NCBI GenBank assembly: GCA_024684065.1
Contig: JAIKXO010000329.1
Coordinates: forward strand, 1 to 13,926
Direction: 5' to 3'
DNA: 13,926 bases
DNA from: Lachnospiraceae bacterium
GTDB taxonomy: Bacteria; Bacillota_A; Clostridia; Lachnospirales; Lachnospiraceae
Within the stretch, counting starts at the first letter, position 1, and every line of letters begins with the position of its first letter. Of the stretch, positions 1 through 6,797 are shown in pieces. The notes beneath the pieces were generated by a model that saw only the letters and a list, made by a program, of their open reading frames with translations, had not been told where the DNA came from and ran no database searches. The position numbers and the translations under genes were made by a program.

Positions 1-1200
1 GACAGGGATCTCACCCCCGAGGAGTGGATCTTCCGTTTTATTGTTTCGGAAATACATCCGGAAAATCTGAAAAACTCAATATGCTTTCCTGATCCTTTTG
101 ACAGGCCATGCCTTATAGCCATGATCCATGACGTGGACAGCATTTCCTTTGTTTCATATACCGCTTATAAGATTAAAGATCCCGATAACGCAGATTTAGT
201 GTCATATTCCGCCCGGGATGATGAATACAGGGTTCTTTTCAGAACAGGCACTGACAGGATCCCGGTCGATGAGACATGTTTTTTATGGAAGTACTGGTTT
301 TTTGAAGAGAAAGAGCTTGAGTATCTTATGCTTCCGAAAGCACCGGATGGGATCCGTAGCTGCGGGATTACTTCTTCTATATTTAGAACCGTTCAAATCG
401 GGTCATTAATCTTAAAAGATAATTATGATCTTGAAGACATTTTCTTATGGTCGGAGAAGGTAGAAGAGATAGTTCTTTATGAAAATGAAGAATTTTACTC
501 CATATATGATAGAGAAGAGTATTATAATTTCTTAGAGCAAAGCACAGAATCTGAAGGGGCTGAAAATCCAGATTCAGACTGGCGTTTTTTGACTTCCGAA
601 GAGGAAGAATTATATCTGGAAAAAGAATCTGAAAAGACAACTAAAAAATCCATGACTGGCAATATTGATGGATTTTCTGCTTATTTGGCGGAAGACGGAA
701 AAATCCGGCTAAAGCTCCCTGAAAACACCTCGAAGATTCCGGAACGCTCATTTTCTATAAAAAGCACAGGACTCATCGATACAATTACTTCCCAAAATAA
801 ATGGCCGTTCAGTGGCACTCTTATCATTCCTGATGGAATAAGGGAAATCGGAGCAGAGGCTTTTGATGGACAGGACGGTATATCAGGCATTAAGCTTCCT
901 CCCTCGGTAGAGATAATAGGACCGGATGCTTTTGCCCTTACAAGCCTTGAAGGAACCGTAGTTCTTCCCGAAACGGTGAAGAAAATCGATATTACCTGTT
1001 TTGATTATGTAGATTCAATGGATACGCTTATAATAGAATGCCCTGATCTTATTATTGACAATGATGATCCGGATATCAATGAAATTGGATTATACCCAAT
1101 AGGGAATCCCAACCTGATCATTAAGACACATTTTGGCAGCAATACCTGGAACAGGCTCTGCGAGCTCGGGTATACGCCCGAGCCACTGCCGTATGAATAA
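1..1200 (+). CDS. BspA-type leucine-rich-repeat protein (5' end outside window)
   Basis: The frame is open from base 1 to the TAA at 1198-1200, so 399 residues are visible and the true start lies upstream. An ATG at 121 is internal, since 40 codons before it are open and protein-like. Residues about 272-336 carry LRR_5 (BspA-like) units with the pattern 'LIIPDGIREIGAEAFDG' and 'LPPSVEIIGPDAFA', followed by 'VVLPETVKKIDITCF'. The tail 'IIKTHFGSNTWNRLCELGY' resembles the usual end of these proteins. The first ~225 residues are acidic, with aromatic-rich segments I do not recognise. No membrane anchor or sorting motif is present at the C-terminus. Such repeats in gut and rumen Clostridia are usually on secreted or surface proteins that bind other proteins or polymers; the ligand here cannot be read. 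No terminator is obvious before the tRNA promoter at 1254. Confidence 0.85.
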   Translation, partial: DRDLTPEEWIFRFIVSEIHPENLKNSICFPDPFDRPCLIAMIHDVDSISFVSYTAYKIKDPDNADLVSYSARDDEYRVLFRTGTDRIPVDETCFLWKYWFFEEKELEYLMLPKAPDGIRSCGITSSIFRTVQIGSLILKDNYDLEDIFLWSEKVEEIVLYENEEFYSIYDREEYYNFLEQSTESEGAENPDSDWRFLTSEEEELYLEKESEKTTKKSMTGNIDGFSAYLAEDGKIRLKLPENTSKIPERSFSIKSTGLIDTITSQNKWPFSGTLIIPDGIREIGAEAFDGQDGISGIKLPPSVEIIGPDAFALTSLEGTVVLPETVKKIDITCFDYVDSMDTLIIECPDLIIDNDDPDINEIGLYPIGNPNLIIKTHFGSNTWNRLCELGYTPEPLPYE

Positions 1201-1253
1201 TTTCTGTAATGATATAAATATTAAAATTTTATGTCAAAAATATTAAAAGTGTG

Positions 1254-1282
1254 TTGACAATCATAGGTCTATTTTATATAAT
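1254..1282 (+). promoter_or_regulatory. Consensus sigma-A promoter of tRNA-Lys
   Basis: A perfect TTGACA (1254-1259) and a perfect TATAAT (1277-1282) are separated by exactly 17 bases. The expected transcript start near 1289 lies about 27 bases upstream of the tRNA, leaving a short 5' leader to be processed. The match to the textbook promoter fits a highly expressed stable RNA. Confidence 0.92.
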
Positions 1283-1315
1283 ACCTATGTTTCGCATAAG
1301 AAACAGGAATATTAT

Positions 1316-1388
1316 GCGCGATTAGCTCAGTTGGTAGAGCACCTGACTCTTAATCAGGGTGTCCAGGGTTCGAGCCCCTGATCGCGCA
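1316..1388 (+). tRNA. tRNA-Lys (anticodon CTT)
   Basis: This 73-base cloverleaf can be folded by eye. The acceptor arm GCGCGAT (1316-1322) pairs with ATCGCGC (1381-1387), with discriminator A1388. The D arm is GCTC/GAGC. The anticodon stem CCTGA/TCAGG encloses the loop CTCTTAA with anticodon CTT at 1349-1351. The T arm is CAGGG/CCCTG with loop TTCGAGC. CTT reads the lysine codon AAG. The 3' CCA is not encoded, so it must be added by tRNA nucleotidyltransferase. The gene is alone under its own promoter and is followed immediately by a terminator. Confidence 0.97.
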
Positions 1389-1442
1389 CGGAGGCATCGT
1401 TTTTGCAGATTACTGTGGGGGCGGTGCTTTTTTCTTTACATA
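1381..1442 (+). repeat. Direct repeat, copy 1: tRNA 3' end plus terminator
   Basis: These 62 bases are repeated without a difference at 1596-1657. The unit begins at the last eight bases of the tRNA (ATCGCGCA) and takes in the whole terminator. Similarity continues with differences to about 1499, through a T-rich stretch and the hairpin GGATTTAC-gca-GTAAATCC at 1478-1496. Confidence 0.9.
1391..1433 (+). terminator. Rho-independent terminator of tRNA-Lys
   Basis: GCATCG (1394-1399) pairs with CGGTGC (1422-1427) with one G-U wobble, and the stem extends outwards through G-U and A-U pairs. Inside it GCAG/CTGT can form a small second hairpin. A run of T follows from 1428. It starts three bases after the tRNA ends. 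Confidence 0.8.
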
Positions 1443-1595
1443 ATTTTTTTTGAAATTATAAACTTCTCGGCAATAATGGATTTACGCAGTAAATCCTATT
1501 CTGTTTAGTTTTTCGAAATTCTTACTTTGCCCCTGCCTCGGGTTCTTACGAACCCTCGGTTTTGCTTGAGTTTCCCAAAGGAAACTCTGCGCTTA

Positions 1596-1657
1596 ATCGC
1601 GCACGGAGGCATCGTTTTTGCAGATTACTGTGGGGGCGGTGCTTTTTTCTTTACATA
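1596..1657 (+). repeat. Direct repeat, copy 2: tRNA 3' end plus terminator
   Basis: Exact second copy of 1381-1442, shifted by 215 bases. The rest of a tRNA is not found upstream of it, so only the last eight tRNA bases are duplicated. Looser similarity runs on to about 1745. Compared with copy 1 it holds about 30 extra bases that form a hairpin (CCGAAAGGTTCT at 1685-1696 with AGAACTTTTCGG at 1705-1716). The terminator fold is kept at about 1606-1648. Confidence 0.9.
1606..1648 (+). terminator. Second copy of the tRNA terminator
   Basis: Same stem and T run as at 1391-1433, carried on the duplicated segment. It could act as a back-up stop for read-through from the tRNA or simply be a leftover of the duplication. 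Confidence 0.6.
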
Positions 1658-1770
1658 GTTTTTTTGAAATTTTAAACTTTGGGTCCGAAAGGTTCTGCTT
1701 TTTTAGAACTTTTCGGCGATAATGGATTTACGCAGTAAATCCTATCCCCCGTAGCTGCCGGCCAATCTTT

Positions 1771-1799
1771 TTGTATTGCCGTGTTTTATCGTATATGAT
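1771..1799 (+). promoter_or_regulatory. Probable promoter of the DUF4867 gene
   Basis: TTGTAT (1771-1776) and TATGAT (1794-1799) are 17 bases apart. The -10 box matches consensus at 5 of 6 positions, the -35 at 3 of 6. A start near 1806 would give a leader of about 48 bases before the ATG at 1854. Confidence 0.5.
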
Positions 1800-1853
1800 A
1801 GACTTAAGAATATCAATGGAAAGGCTTTAAAGCCCTGGAGAATGGAGGTTACT

Positions 1854-2489
1854 ATGAAAATTTATTCAGTTATGGACGAAGAGTTTAAGCCCTATGGAAA
1901 GGTACTTGAGGGATACAATACTGACGCGCTTCTTAAAGCCCTCGATGAAAAGACCCCTCTTCCCGATGCGGTAGAATATGTGATGAGCGAGGCGGCTTTG
2001 GAATATACCGATATTTTCGGTGCACTTCAGAATAATGCCTACGGCGGAATGCCGATACAGATAGGATATTGCAACGGGCATAACACAAAACTCAACTGTC
2101 TGGAATATCACAGGGACAGCGAGTTAAACATAGGTTCTACGGATTTTATACTCCTGCTTGCAAAGGCGGATGATATCGTAGACGGAAAGCTTGACACTTC
2201 AAAGGTCAAAGCCTTCCTTGCAAAGAAGGGCCAGGTTGTAGAAGTCTACGAAACAACCCTGCATTACGCTCCCTGCTCAGCTAAAAAGGGTGAGGGCTTC
2301 AAGGTTGTGATCGTTCTTCCAAAGGGGACAAACGGAGCCGCTCCGAAGCTTGCCTGCATAAACGAGGAAGACAAATGGCTTACCGCCTGCAACAAATGGC
2401 TTCTTGCCCATGCAGAGTCTTCAGAGGCAGGAGACGGCGCATATGTAGGCCTTACGGGAGTAAATATAGATATTGAAAGCGATATCTGA
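1854..2489 (+). CDS. DUF4867 family cupin-like protein
   Basis: This is a 211-residue soluble protein with no signal peptide. The start at ATG 1854 is chosen because GGAGG (1844-1848) sits just upstream and the sequence 'MKIYSVMDEEFKPYGKVLEGY' begins there; upstream in-frame codons lie in the promoter and leader. I recognise the DUF4867 pattern: GYCNGHN at residues 71-77, LEYHRDSE at 83-90, TLHYAPC at 135-141 and 'VVIVLPKGTN' at 151-160. The glutamate and histidines in these blocks look like metal ligands of a cupin-type barrel, which is inference. Members are often found near sugar-metabolism genes, but here the gene stands alone between a tRNA and a terminator, so context gives no substrate. 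The biochemical role is unknown. Confidence 0.85.
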   Translation: MKIYSVMDEEFKPYGKVLEGYNTDALLKALDEKTPLPDAVEYVMSEAALEYTDIFGALQNNAYGGMPIQIGYCNGHNTKLNCLEYHRDSELNIGSTDFILLLAKADDIVDGKLDTSKVKAFLAKKGQVVEVYETTLHYAPCSAKKGEGFKVVIVLPKGTNGAAPKLACINEEDKWLTACNKWLLAHAESSEAGDGAYVGLTGVNIDIESDI

Positions 2490-2608
2490 AGAAAAAGCTT
2501 ATTTCTCAGGCAAAACACTGTGCGGATAATATTATGACAAAATGATATCCCGGATCATTTTGGTCCTCATACTCTTTTGTAATGTATTCCCGGCACAATA
2601 TATTAATA

Positions 2609-2649
2609 CAGGTTACAGAACTTTCCAAATGGTTCTGTAACCTGTTTTT
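2609..2649 (+). terminator. Rho-independent terminator of the DUF4867 gene
   Basis: CAGGTTACAGAAC (2609-2621) pairs perfectly with GTTCTGTAACCTG (2632-2644) across a 10-base loop, and five T follow. It lies about 120 bases after the stop codon. The opposite strand lacks a T run, so it acts on the plus strand. Confidence 0.85.
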
Positions 2650-2753
2650 ATGGAAAAAACACCTTATTTATATTAACCCCTCATCTGTCGAAAGGGAGTG
2701 TCCCTGAATATCAGAGATAACTTCTCAGAGATCAGGGATTAAACAGATTGCCT

Positions 2754-3224
2754 TTACTGCTGCCCCTTTTCAGATGTAAGCACCTTAGCGGCATAGGAGC
2801 ATAACGGAACGATCTTTGCTCCCCTGCGCTCAGCCTCCTCTGTAACCTTGTATACAAGACGCTTTGCTATGCCTTTACCGCCGTATTCCGGGGATACCTC
2901 GGTATGGGTTATGGTCCATTGATCAGAAGAAGCTATATAATCACATTCCCCGATAAGCTTCTCTCCGTCATATGCCTCGCTTTTGGAGGATTCCTCATTA
3001 AATACCACAGATATTCCATGATCGTATACACAGCTTAAGGCGCCCGAAGGGCACTTTGATATCGCCTGCCATATTTCCGCGGAAGGCGCCTGTGAGGGAT
3101 CGATCCATGGTCTTCTGTTAATGTCAAAGGTCTTCGGGCTCCCGGTCACGCATCGTCTCGCATGATAGCATTTCTCCGAATCCCAGAATATTACAATCTC
3201 ACCATTACAGTACATTCTGTGCAT
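2754..3224 (-). CDS. Fer4_19 iron-sulfur domain fused to a GNAT acetyltransferase-like domain (YjdI-YjdJ type)
   Basis: This 156-residue protein has two parts. Residues 8-70 match the divergent mono-cluster domain Fer4_19, with cysteines C19, C25 and C58 in 'KCYHARRC' and 'KCPSGAL' and the typical 'RPWIDP'. Residues about 80-150 match the small GNAT group Acetyltransf_CG, with 'ITHTEVSPEYGGKGIAKRLV' holding the acetyl-CoA loop G-G-K-G-I-A, and 'IVPLCSYAAK'. In E. coli the two parts are the separate neighbours yjdI and yjdJ, whose substrate is not known to me. The start at 3224 follows GGGAGG (3235-3240) with a slightly long 12-base gap. A longer reading to 3323 adds 33 residues with no family character and lacks a ribosome site. 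It is transcribed separately from the MATE gene, 260 bases away. Confidence 0.85.
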   Translation of the reverse strand: MHRMYCNGEIVIFWDSEKCYHARRCVTGSPKTFDINRRPWIDPSQAPSAEIWQAISKCPSGALSCVYDHGISVVFNEESSKSEAYDGEKLIGECDYIASSDQWTITHTEVSPEYGGKGIAKRLVYKVTEEAERRGAKIVPLCSYAAKVLTSEKGQQ

Positions 3225-3311
3225 ATATTTTTTACCTCCCTTTATTGAAGGGCTTTCCGGCCTCGAAAATACCTTATATATCTTAAACAGGATCGAGGAC
3301 TCCACTGCCGC

Positions 3312-3317
3312 ATTATA
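3312..3317 (-). promoter_or_regulatory. Possible -10 box for the Fer4_19-GNAT gene
   Basis: Read on the minus strand this is a perfect TATAAT about 90 bases upstream of the chosen start. The expected -35 position (3335-3340) reads ATTCGG, a poor match, so the promoter is uncertain. Confidence 0.3.
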
Positions 3318-3484
3318 TGACATTCTTACTATTTCCGAATACCGGATCTTTACCCTGAATCGTAAATATATCCTTAAAACCCCGAAATTTCCGGAAACTG
3401 AAAATATAAGTTTTACTTCAGTAAAAACGGATCCGTGAAGCAGGTCTTACGCTTAAATACATATATAAGTTTCAGCACCGGCCG

Positions 3485-4858
3485 TCAGTCATGCATAACG
3501 AGCTTTGGAAACGTGCGTTTACTTACAATATAATAAGCCGTAAGCATCACTATCCCCGTGAATATCCAGGAAACCGGGTATACATACATAAGAGTTTCAA
3601 AGGTATGATGTGCCCGTACGACCGTGAAGACCCACGTAAGCCTTAACACACAGGTTCCGAACACGGAAATGAGAGCCGGTATGAGCGAATAGTTCATTCC
3701 TCTCAAGGCACCGGCGCTTATCTCATAGCTCGCGATCAGAAAATGGAAGACACAGACGCACATCACTCTTAATTCTGCATACTTAAGGACCGCTTCATCA
3801 ACGGTAAATAATCTCAGGATCTGCGCCCTGAACAGAACCGCAAGAGCTATATATATAAGATCCACCCCGACTCCGATAAGCATCGAGTATCTGAAAACCT
3901 TACGGCATCTGTCTGCATTCCCCGCACCGTAATTCTGACTTGTAAAGGTGACTGCACTCTGTCCGAACCCGTTTATAATGCAATATGAAAAAAATTCAAG
4001 ATTCTGAGCCGCCGTGGAACCTGCTATCGCATTCGCCCCGAAGCTGTTTATGGATGTCTGTATCACCACGTTTGAAAGTGAAAAGATCATTCCCTGTATG
4101 CCTGCAGGTATTCCTATTCTTATCATTCCTGCCATATAGGCTTTGTTAATATGGAGCTTCTTAAAGGAAAACCGGAAGGTTTCCTCCTCTGTCATCAGAA
4201 AATGAAGGACCAGTGCCGAAGCAAAGATATTTGACGCGGCAGTTGCCGCCGCCACACCGATGACATGAAGATGAAACACTATTACAAGAAGCATGTTCAG
4301 GCCGATATTGATCACTCCCGATAAAAAGAGCGCAATAAGCGGCCGTCTGCTGTCCCCCTTGCTCCTGAGCACCGATGAGGAAAAATTATAAAGCAGGATA
4401 AAAGGCATTGCCAGACAATAGATCCGAAGATACAGTATCGCATAGTTCATGACTTCCTCAGGCGCCCCCATCATGACGAGGATCGGTTTTGCGGCAAAGA
4501 AACCGATAGTCATGGCGATCATCCCCGCTATAAAGGATACCGCTATAACCGTGTGTATCGCCTCGTTTATCTTCTGTCTGTTTTTTGCTCCTATAAGGTT
4601 TGCGATGACAACATTTGCCCCTACCGACAGCCCCATAAAAAGCCCGAGGATAAGATTTATCACAGCGGAGTTGCTTCCAACGGCGGCCATATGGTTGGGA
4701 CTTGCAAAACGCCCCACGACCGCTATATCGGCTGCGTTGAAAAGCTGCTGCAGAATACCCGTTGCGATAAGCGGAAGAGCAAATTTAACGAGTTTATCCG
4801 CTAAGGAGCCATGCGTCATATCTATTTCATTTTTTTTCTTCTCTCTGATCTCTGCCAT
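3485..4858 (-). CDS. MATE family efflux transporter
   Basis: This 457-residue polytopic membrane protein is of normal length for the MATE (multidrug and toxin extrusion) family and shows about twelve hydrophobic segments. Characteristic stretches are 'FALPLIATGILQQLFNAADI' near residues 26-45 followed by VVGRF, 'SSVLRSKGDSRRP' near 165, and 'NGFGQSAVTFTSQNYGAGN' near 300, the last opening the second homologous half. MATE proteins export cationic drugs or metabolites using a Na+ or H+ gradient; the substrate cannot be read from sequence. ATG 4858 is preceded only by a weak GGA, but a small leader frame ends in an overlapping TAATG, so initiation may be coupled. No strong terminator follows; a weak hairpin at 3410-3428 (GTTTTACT/AGTAAAAAC) is a candidate. 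No regulator gene is adjacent. Confidence 0.93.
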   Translation of the reverse strand: MAEIREKKKNEIDMTHGSLADKLVKFALPLIATGILQQLFNAADIAVVGRFASPNHMAAVGSNSAVINLILGLFMGLSVGANVVIANLIGAKNRQKINEAIHTVIAVSFIAGMIAMTIGFFAAKPILVMMGAPEEVMNYAILYLRIYCLAMPFILLYNFSSSVLRSKGDSRRPLIALFLSGVINIGLNMLLVIVFHLHVIGVAAATAASNIFASALVLHFLMTEEETFRFSFKKLHINKAYMAGMIRIGIPAGIQGMIFSLSNVVIQTSINSFGANAIAGSTAAQNLEFFSYCIINGFGQSAVTFTSQNYGAGNADRCRKVFRYSMLIGVGVDLIYIALAVLFRAQILRLFTVDEAVLKYAELRVMCVCVFHFLIASYEISAGALRGMNYSLIPALISVFGTCVLRLTWVFTVVRAHHTFETLMYVYPVSWIFTGIVMLTAYYIVSKRTFPKLVMHD

Positions 4859-4893
4859 TATTTAATCCGCGCTCTGAATATTCTTTTTAACAT
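4858..4893 (-). other. Possible 11-codon leader ORF overlapping the MATE start
   Basis: ATG at 4893 opens a frame coding MLKRIFRARIK, whose TAA shares one base with the MATE ATG (TAATG). Five of the eleven residues are basic. A GGAGG lies at 4925-4929, too far (31 bases) to serve this ATG directly and without a normal start codon at proper spacing. Chance is quite possible. Confidence 0.25.
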
Positions 4894-4946
4894 AGTATTC
4901 TTTTTCTTTTGCTTGAGATATAAACCTCCATCTTTTGTTTTTACTT

Positions 4947-4974
4947 ATTATAGAACAACCAATGTTAAATGCAA
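4947..4974 (-). promoter_or_regulatory. Probable promoter of the MATE gene
   Basis: On the minus strand TTGCAT (4969-4974) and a perfect TATAAT (4947-4952) are 16 bases apart. Transcription would start near 4940, leaving an 82-base leader that contains an unused GGAGG and the small leader frame. It is divergent from the promoter at 5013-5041. Confidence 0.6.
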
Positions 4975-5012
4975 GGACTGTGTAAACAGCATTACCATAA
5001 ATTTACAGAACC

Positions 5013-5041
5013 TTGATTTAACAAATATTTAGATATATTAT
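5013..5041 (+). promoter_or_regulatory. Probable promoter of the DUF6020 gene
   Basis: TTGATT (5013-5018) and TATTAT (5036-5041) are 17 bases apart. A start near 5048 argues against the in-frame TTG at 5049 as initiation codon and supports the ATG at 5088. Confidence 0.6.
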
Positions 5042-5087
5042 ACGGGTATTGATTATCTTTATAATAAGAAAAGGATCGGAAAAGTGG

Positions 5088-6692
5088 ATGATTACAAGAA
5101 TAATATTATCAATGTTCTTTTCACTGTTTTCTCTTTGGGGTTTTCAGATCGATACAAAAAATTCCGTGTCTTATTTTCAACATCCTTTTATTTATATATT
5201 GTTAATGTTCTGTTTTTATCTGATTATCGCGGGAATCGACCGGCTTATAGACCGGCTTAACAGAACAGGCAATTTGGAACCAAACGACCGGTCTTTATTC
5301 CTTGCCGGTCTCTGTATCATTCTTGTCTGGATCATAGTTTGGCTTGCTCTCTTCCCCGGTCTAGCCATCTACGATGGACCTACGCAGCTTTTTCAGTTTA
5401 AGCAGGGAACGATCTCAACGCATCATCCATATATTCATAGTGCTTTTCTGGGATTTTGCGAATATATTTCCGATCTTTTGCATTTTGAAGACTATTCTTT
5501 TTTTAACTCTCTTTTTCAACTAATCTTCCAATGGTTGTGTTACATGAGGGTTTTATTTACAATGAAACAGCTTCGATGTAAACGGGCGTTTTTCATCTTC
5601 ACCATTTTATTTATGGCACTGTATCCGATCAATGCCTTTATGGCTTTGACAACCACAAAGGATACCATATTTACCGGTTTTTTTATTCTGTTTATGTGTG
5701 AGATGGCGAGATTGTTCTTATTGCCTTCCGATGATAAAAATAATTCTGAACAGATGCCGTCACAGTCCACAGATAAAGATAGAGAAAAAACAGGCGATAA
5801 TAGCGATAATTCTATCGCAGCTGCCCTTGTTCGTACGGTAGTTTTTGGCGTGATGATGTCAATTTTCAGGAACAATGGAATATATGTGTTTATAGCGGCT
5901 TTTCCATTTGTTTTGCTAATAAGATCTAGAATTGGCCTGAAGAAATGGACAGCGGTTTATTTAAGCGTGATAGCATTTGCTCTTTTATATTCATGGGTCG
6001 TAGCTTCTGTTCTTCACATTGAAAGGGGGGATTCCAGAGAAGCTCTCAGCACAGTCATTCAACCATTAGCCAGGATTTACCAATCAGTTCCGGGAGAGCT
6101 TTCAGAGGAGGAAAAGAGTCGTATTCGTAATATTTTTGGCGGAAATGAGGATATTCCATACATTTCATATATATCGGACGAACCTAAGCTGTTGTTTGAT
6201 ACCAAATTCTTTTTAAGTGAATTCAAAGATAATATTAAGCTCTTTTCTGCATTATTCCTGCGTTATCCGACCGGATATCTGGATGCATGGCTCGCGACAA
6301 ATCTTGGTAATTTCTATCCTCTGGAATCCCTGCCTCTTCCTTTTAAGGTTTATTATGAGATTCCCTTACAGGATCAGGGGCATTCGCTGATTCCATGGCT
6401 TTATGATAAAATCGTGTCTTTTGCAAGAAACAGCGGCTATCGTTTCAGTAAGCTTCTGACAATCTGGCTAAGCTCCGGGATAGCCCTTTGGAAGCTTCTG
6501 TATTGGATGTACTATATAATCAGACATCGGGATTTCTCAAAACTGTACATATGTTTGTTTCCTCTTATGCTTTTTTTTACCATGTTTTTAGGACCGACTG
6601 TTGTGATAAGGTACACGCAGCCCATAACTGTCAGTATCCCATTGATTCTGGCCGTTGCCCTGTACACGGATGAAAGAGTTCCGGTCAAATAA
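5088..6692 (+). CDS. DUF6020 family polytopic membrane protein (GT-C glycosyltransferase-like)
   Basis: This protein has 534 residues and roughly ten or more membrane segments, the clearest at 2-19, 33-50, 70-94, 167-185, 196-212, 253-279, 286-308 and 487-525. Features I associate with DUF6020 are 'LFPGLAIYDGPTQLFQF' (88-104) with an aspartate at the start of the first large outer loop, 'STHHPYIHSAFLG' (110-122), 'REALSTVIQPLARIY' (317-331) and 'RYPTGYLDAWL' (392-402). The layout suggests a GT-C fold enzyme using a lipid-linked sugar outside the membrane; this is inference and no substrate is known. A hydrophilic stretch at 213-240, rich in D, S, N and K, interrupts the membrane part. The start at 5088 follows AGGA at 5072-5075, with 12 bases between. 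The gene is markedly AT-rich: 5161-5220 holds only 14 G+C of 60. No clear terminator follows. Confidence 0.8.
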   Translation: MITRIILSMFFSLFSLWGFQIDTKNSVSYFQHPFIYILLMFCFYLIIAGIDRLIDRLNRTGNLEPNDRSLFLAGLCIILVWIIVWLALFPGLAIYDGPTQLFQFKQGTISTHHPYIHSAFLGFCEYISDLLHFEDYSFFNSLFQLIFQWLCYMRVLFTMKQLRCKRAFFIFTILFMALYPINAFMALTTTKDTIFTGFFILFMCEMARLFLLPSDDKNNSEQMPSQSTDKDREKTGDNSDNSIAAALVRTVVFGVMMSIFRNNGIYVFIAAFPFVLLIRSRIGLKKWTAVYLSVIAFALLYSWVVASVLHIERGDSREALSTVIQPLARIYQSVPGELSEEEKSRIRNIFGGNEDIPYISYISDEPKLLFDTKFFLSEFKDNIKLFSALFLRYPTGYLDAWLATNLGNFYPLESLPLPFKVYYEIPLQDQGHSLIPWLYDKIVSFARNSGYRFSKLLTIWLSSGIALWKLLYWMYYIIRHRDFSKLYICLFPLMLFFTMFLGPTVVIRYTQPITVSIPLILAVALYTDERVPVK

Positions 6693-6732
6693 TTGTTGTA
6701 TTATAATAATATGATCAGGGCGTCAAAAGCAC

Positions 6733-6761
6733 ATGACACATATTCAATCAGTATATATTAC
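6733..6761 (+). promoter_or_regulatory. Possible promoter of the cysteine-rich membrane protein gene
   Basis: ATGACA (6733-6738) and TATTAC (6756-6761) are 17 bases apart; the first matches -35 at 5 of 6 positions, the second -10 at 4 of 6. TATATT at 6754-6759 is an alternative -10 with a short spacer. Confidence 0.4.
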
Positions 6762-6797
6762 TGAAAAAATATTGATTATATGGAGATGGAGAGAAAA

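Larger units (their letters stand above)
1478..1742. repeat. Cluster of short perfect hairpins downstream of the tRNA
   Basis: Five compact hairpins lie here. GGATTTAC-gca-GTAAATCC occurs twice (1478-1496 and 1724-1742). GGGTTC-ttac-GAACCC is at 1540-1555. GAGTTTCC-caaa-GGAAACTC is at 1568-1587. A 12-bp stem with one wobble is at 1685-1716. Stems are 6-12 bp with loops of 3-8 bases. They differ in sequence from one another, and most lack a T run, so they are not all terminators. No gene is seen in 1434-1853 apart from these and the repeat. Confidence 0.75.

Noticed and set aside
1316..1657. attL/attR pair of an integrated element at tRNA-Lys
   Set aside because: The copies are only 215 bases apart with no integrase or foreign gene between; kept as a finding about duplication, not as an attachment site.
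1478..1742. CRISPR array
   Set aside because: The repeated palindromes are few, differ from each other and lack regular spacers.
2703..2740. Terminator for the Fer4_19-GNAT gene
   Set aside because: TCCCTGA/TCAGGGA arms pair for only seven bases and no T run follows on the minus strand.
4449..4865. Plus-strand frame opposite the MATE gene
   Set aside because: Its hydrophobic product is the antisense image of MATE membrane segments.
5049..5087. Upstream TTG start for the DUF6020 gene
   Set aside because: It would lie at the predicted transcript start and has no ribosome site; ATG 5088 is preferred.
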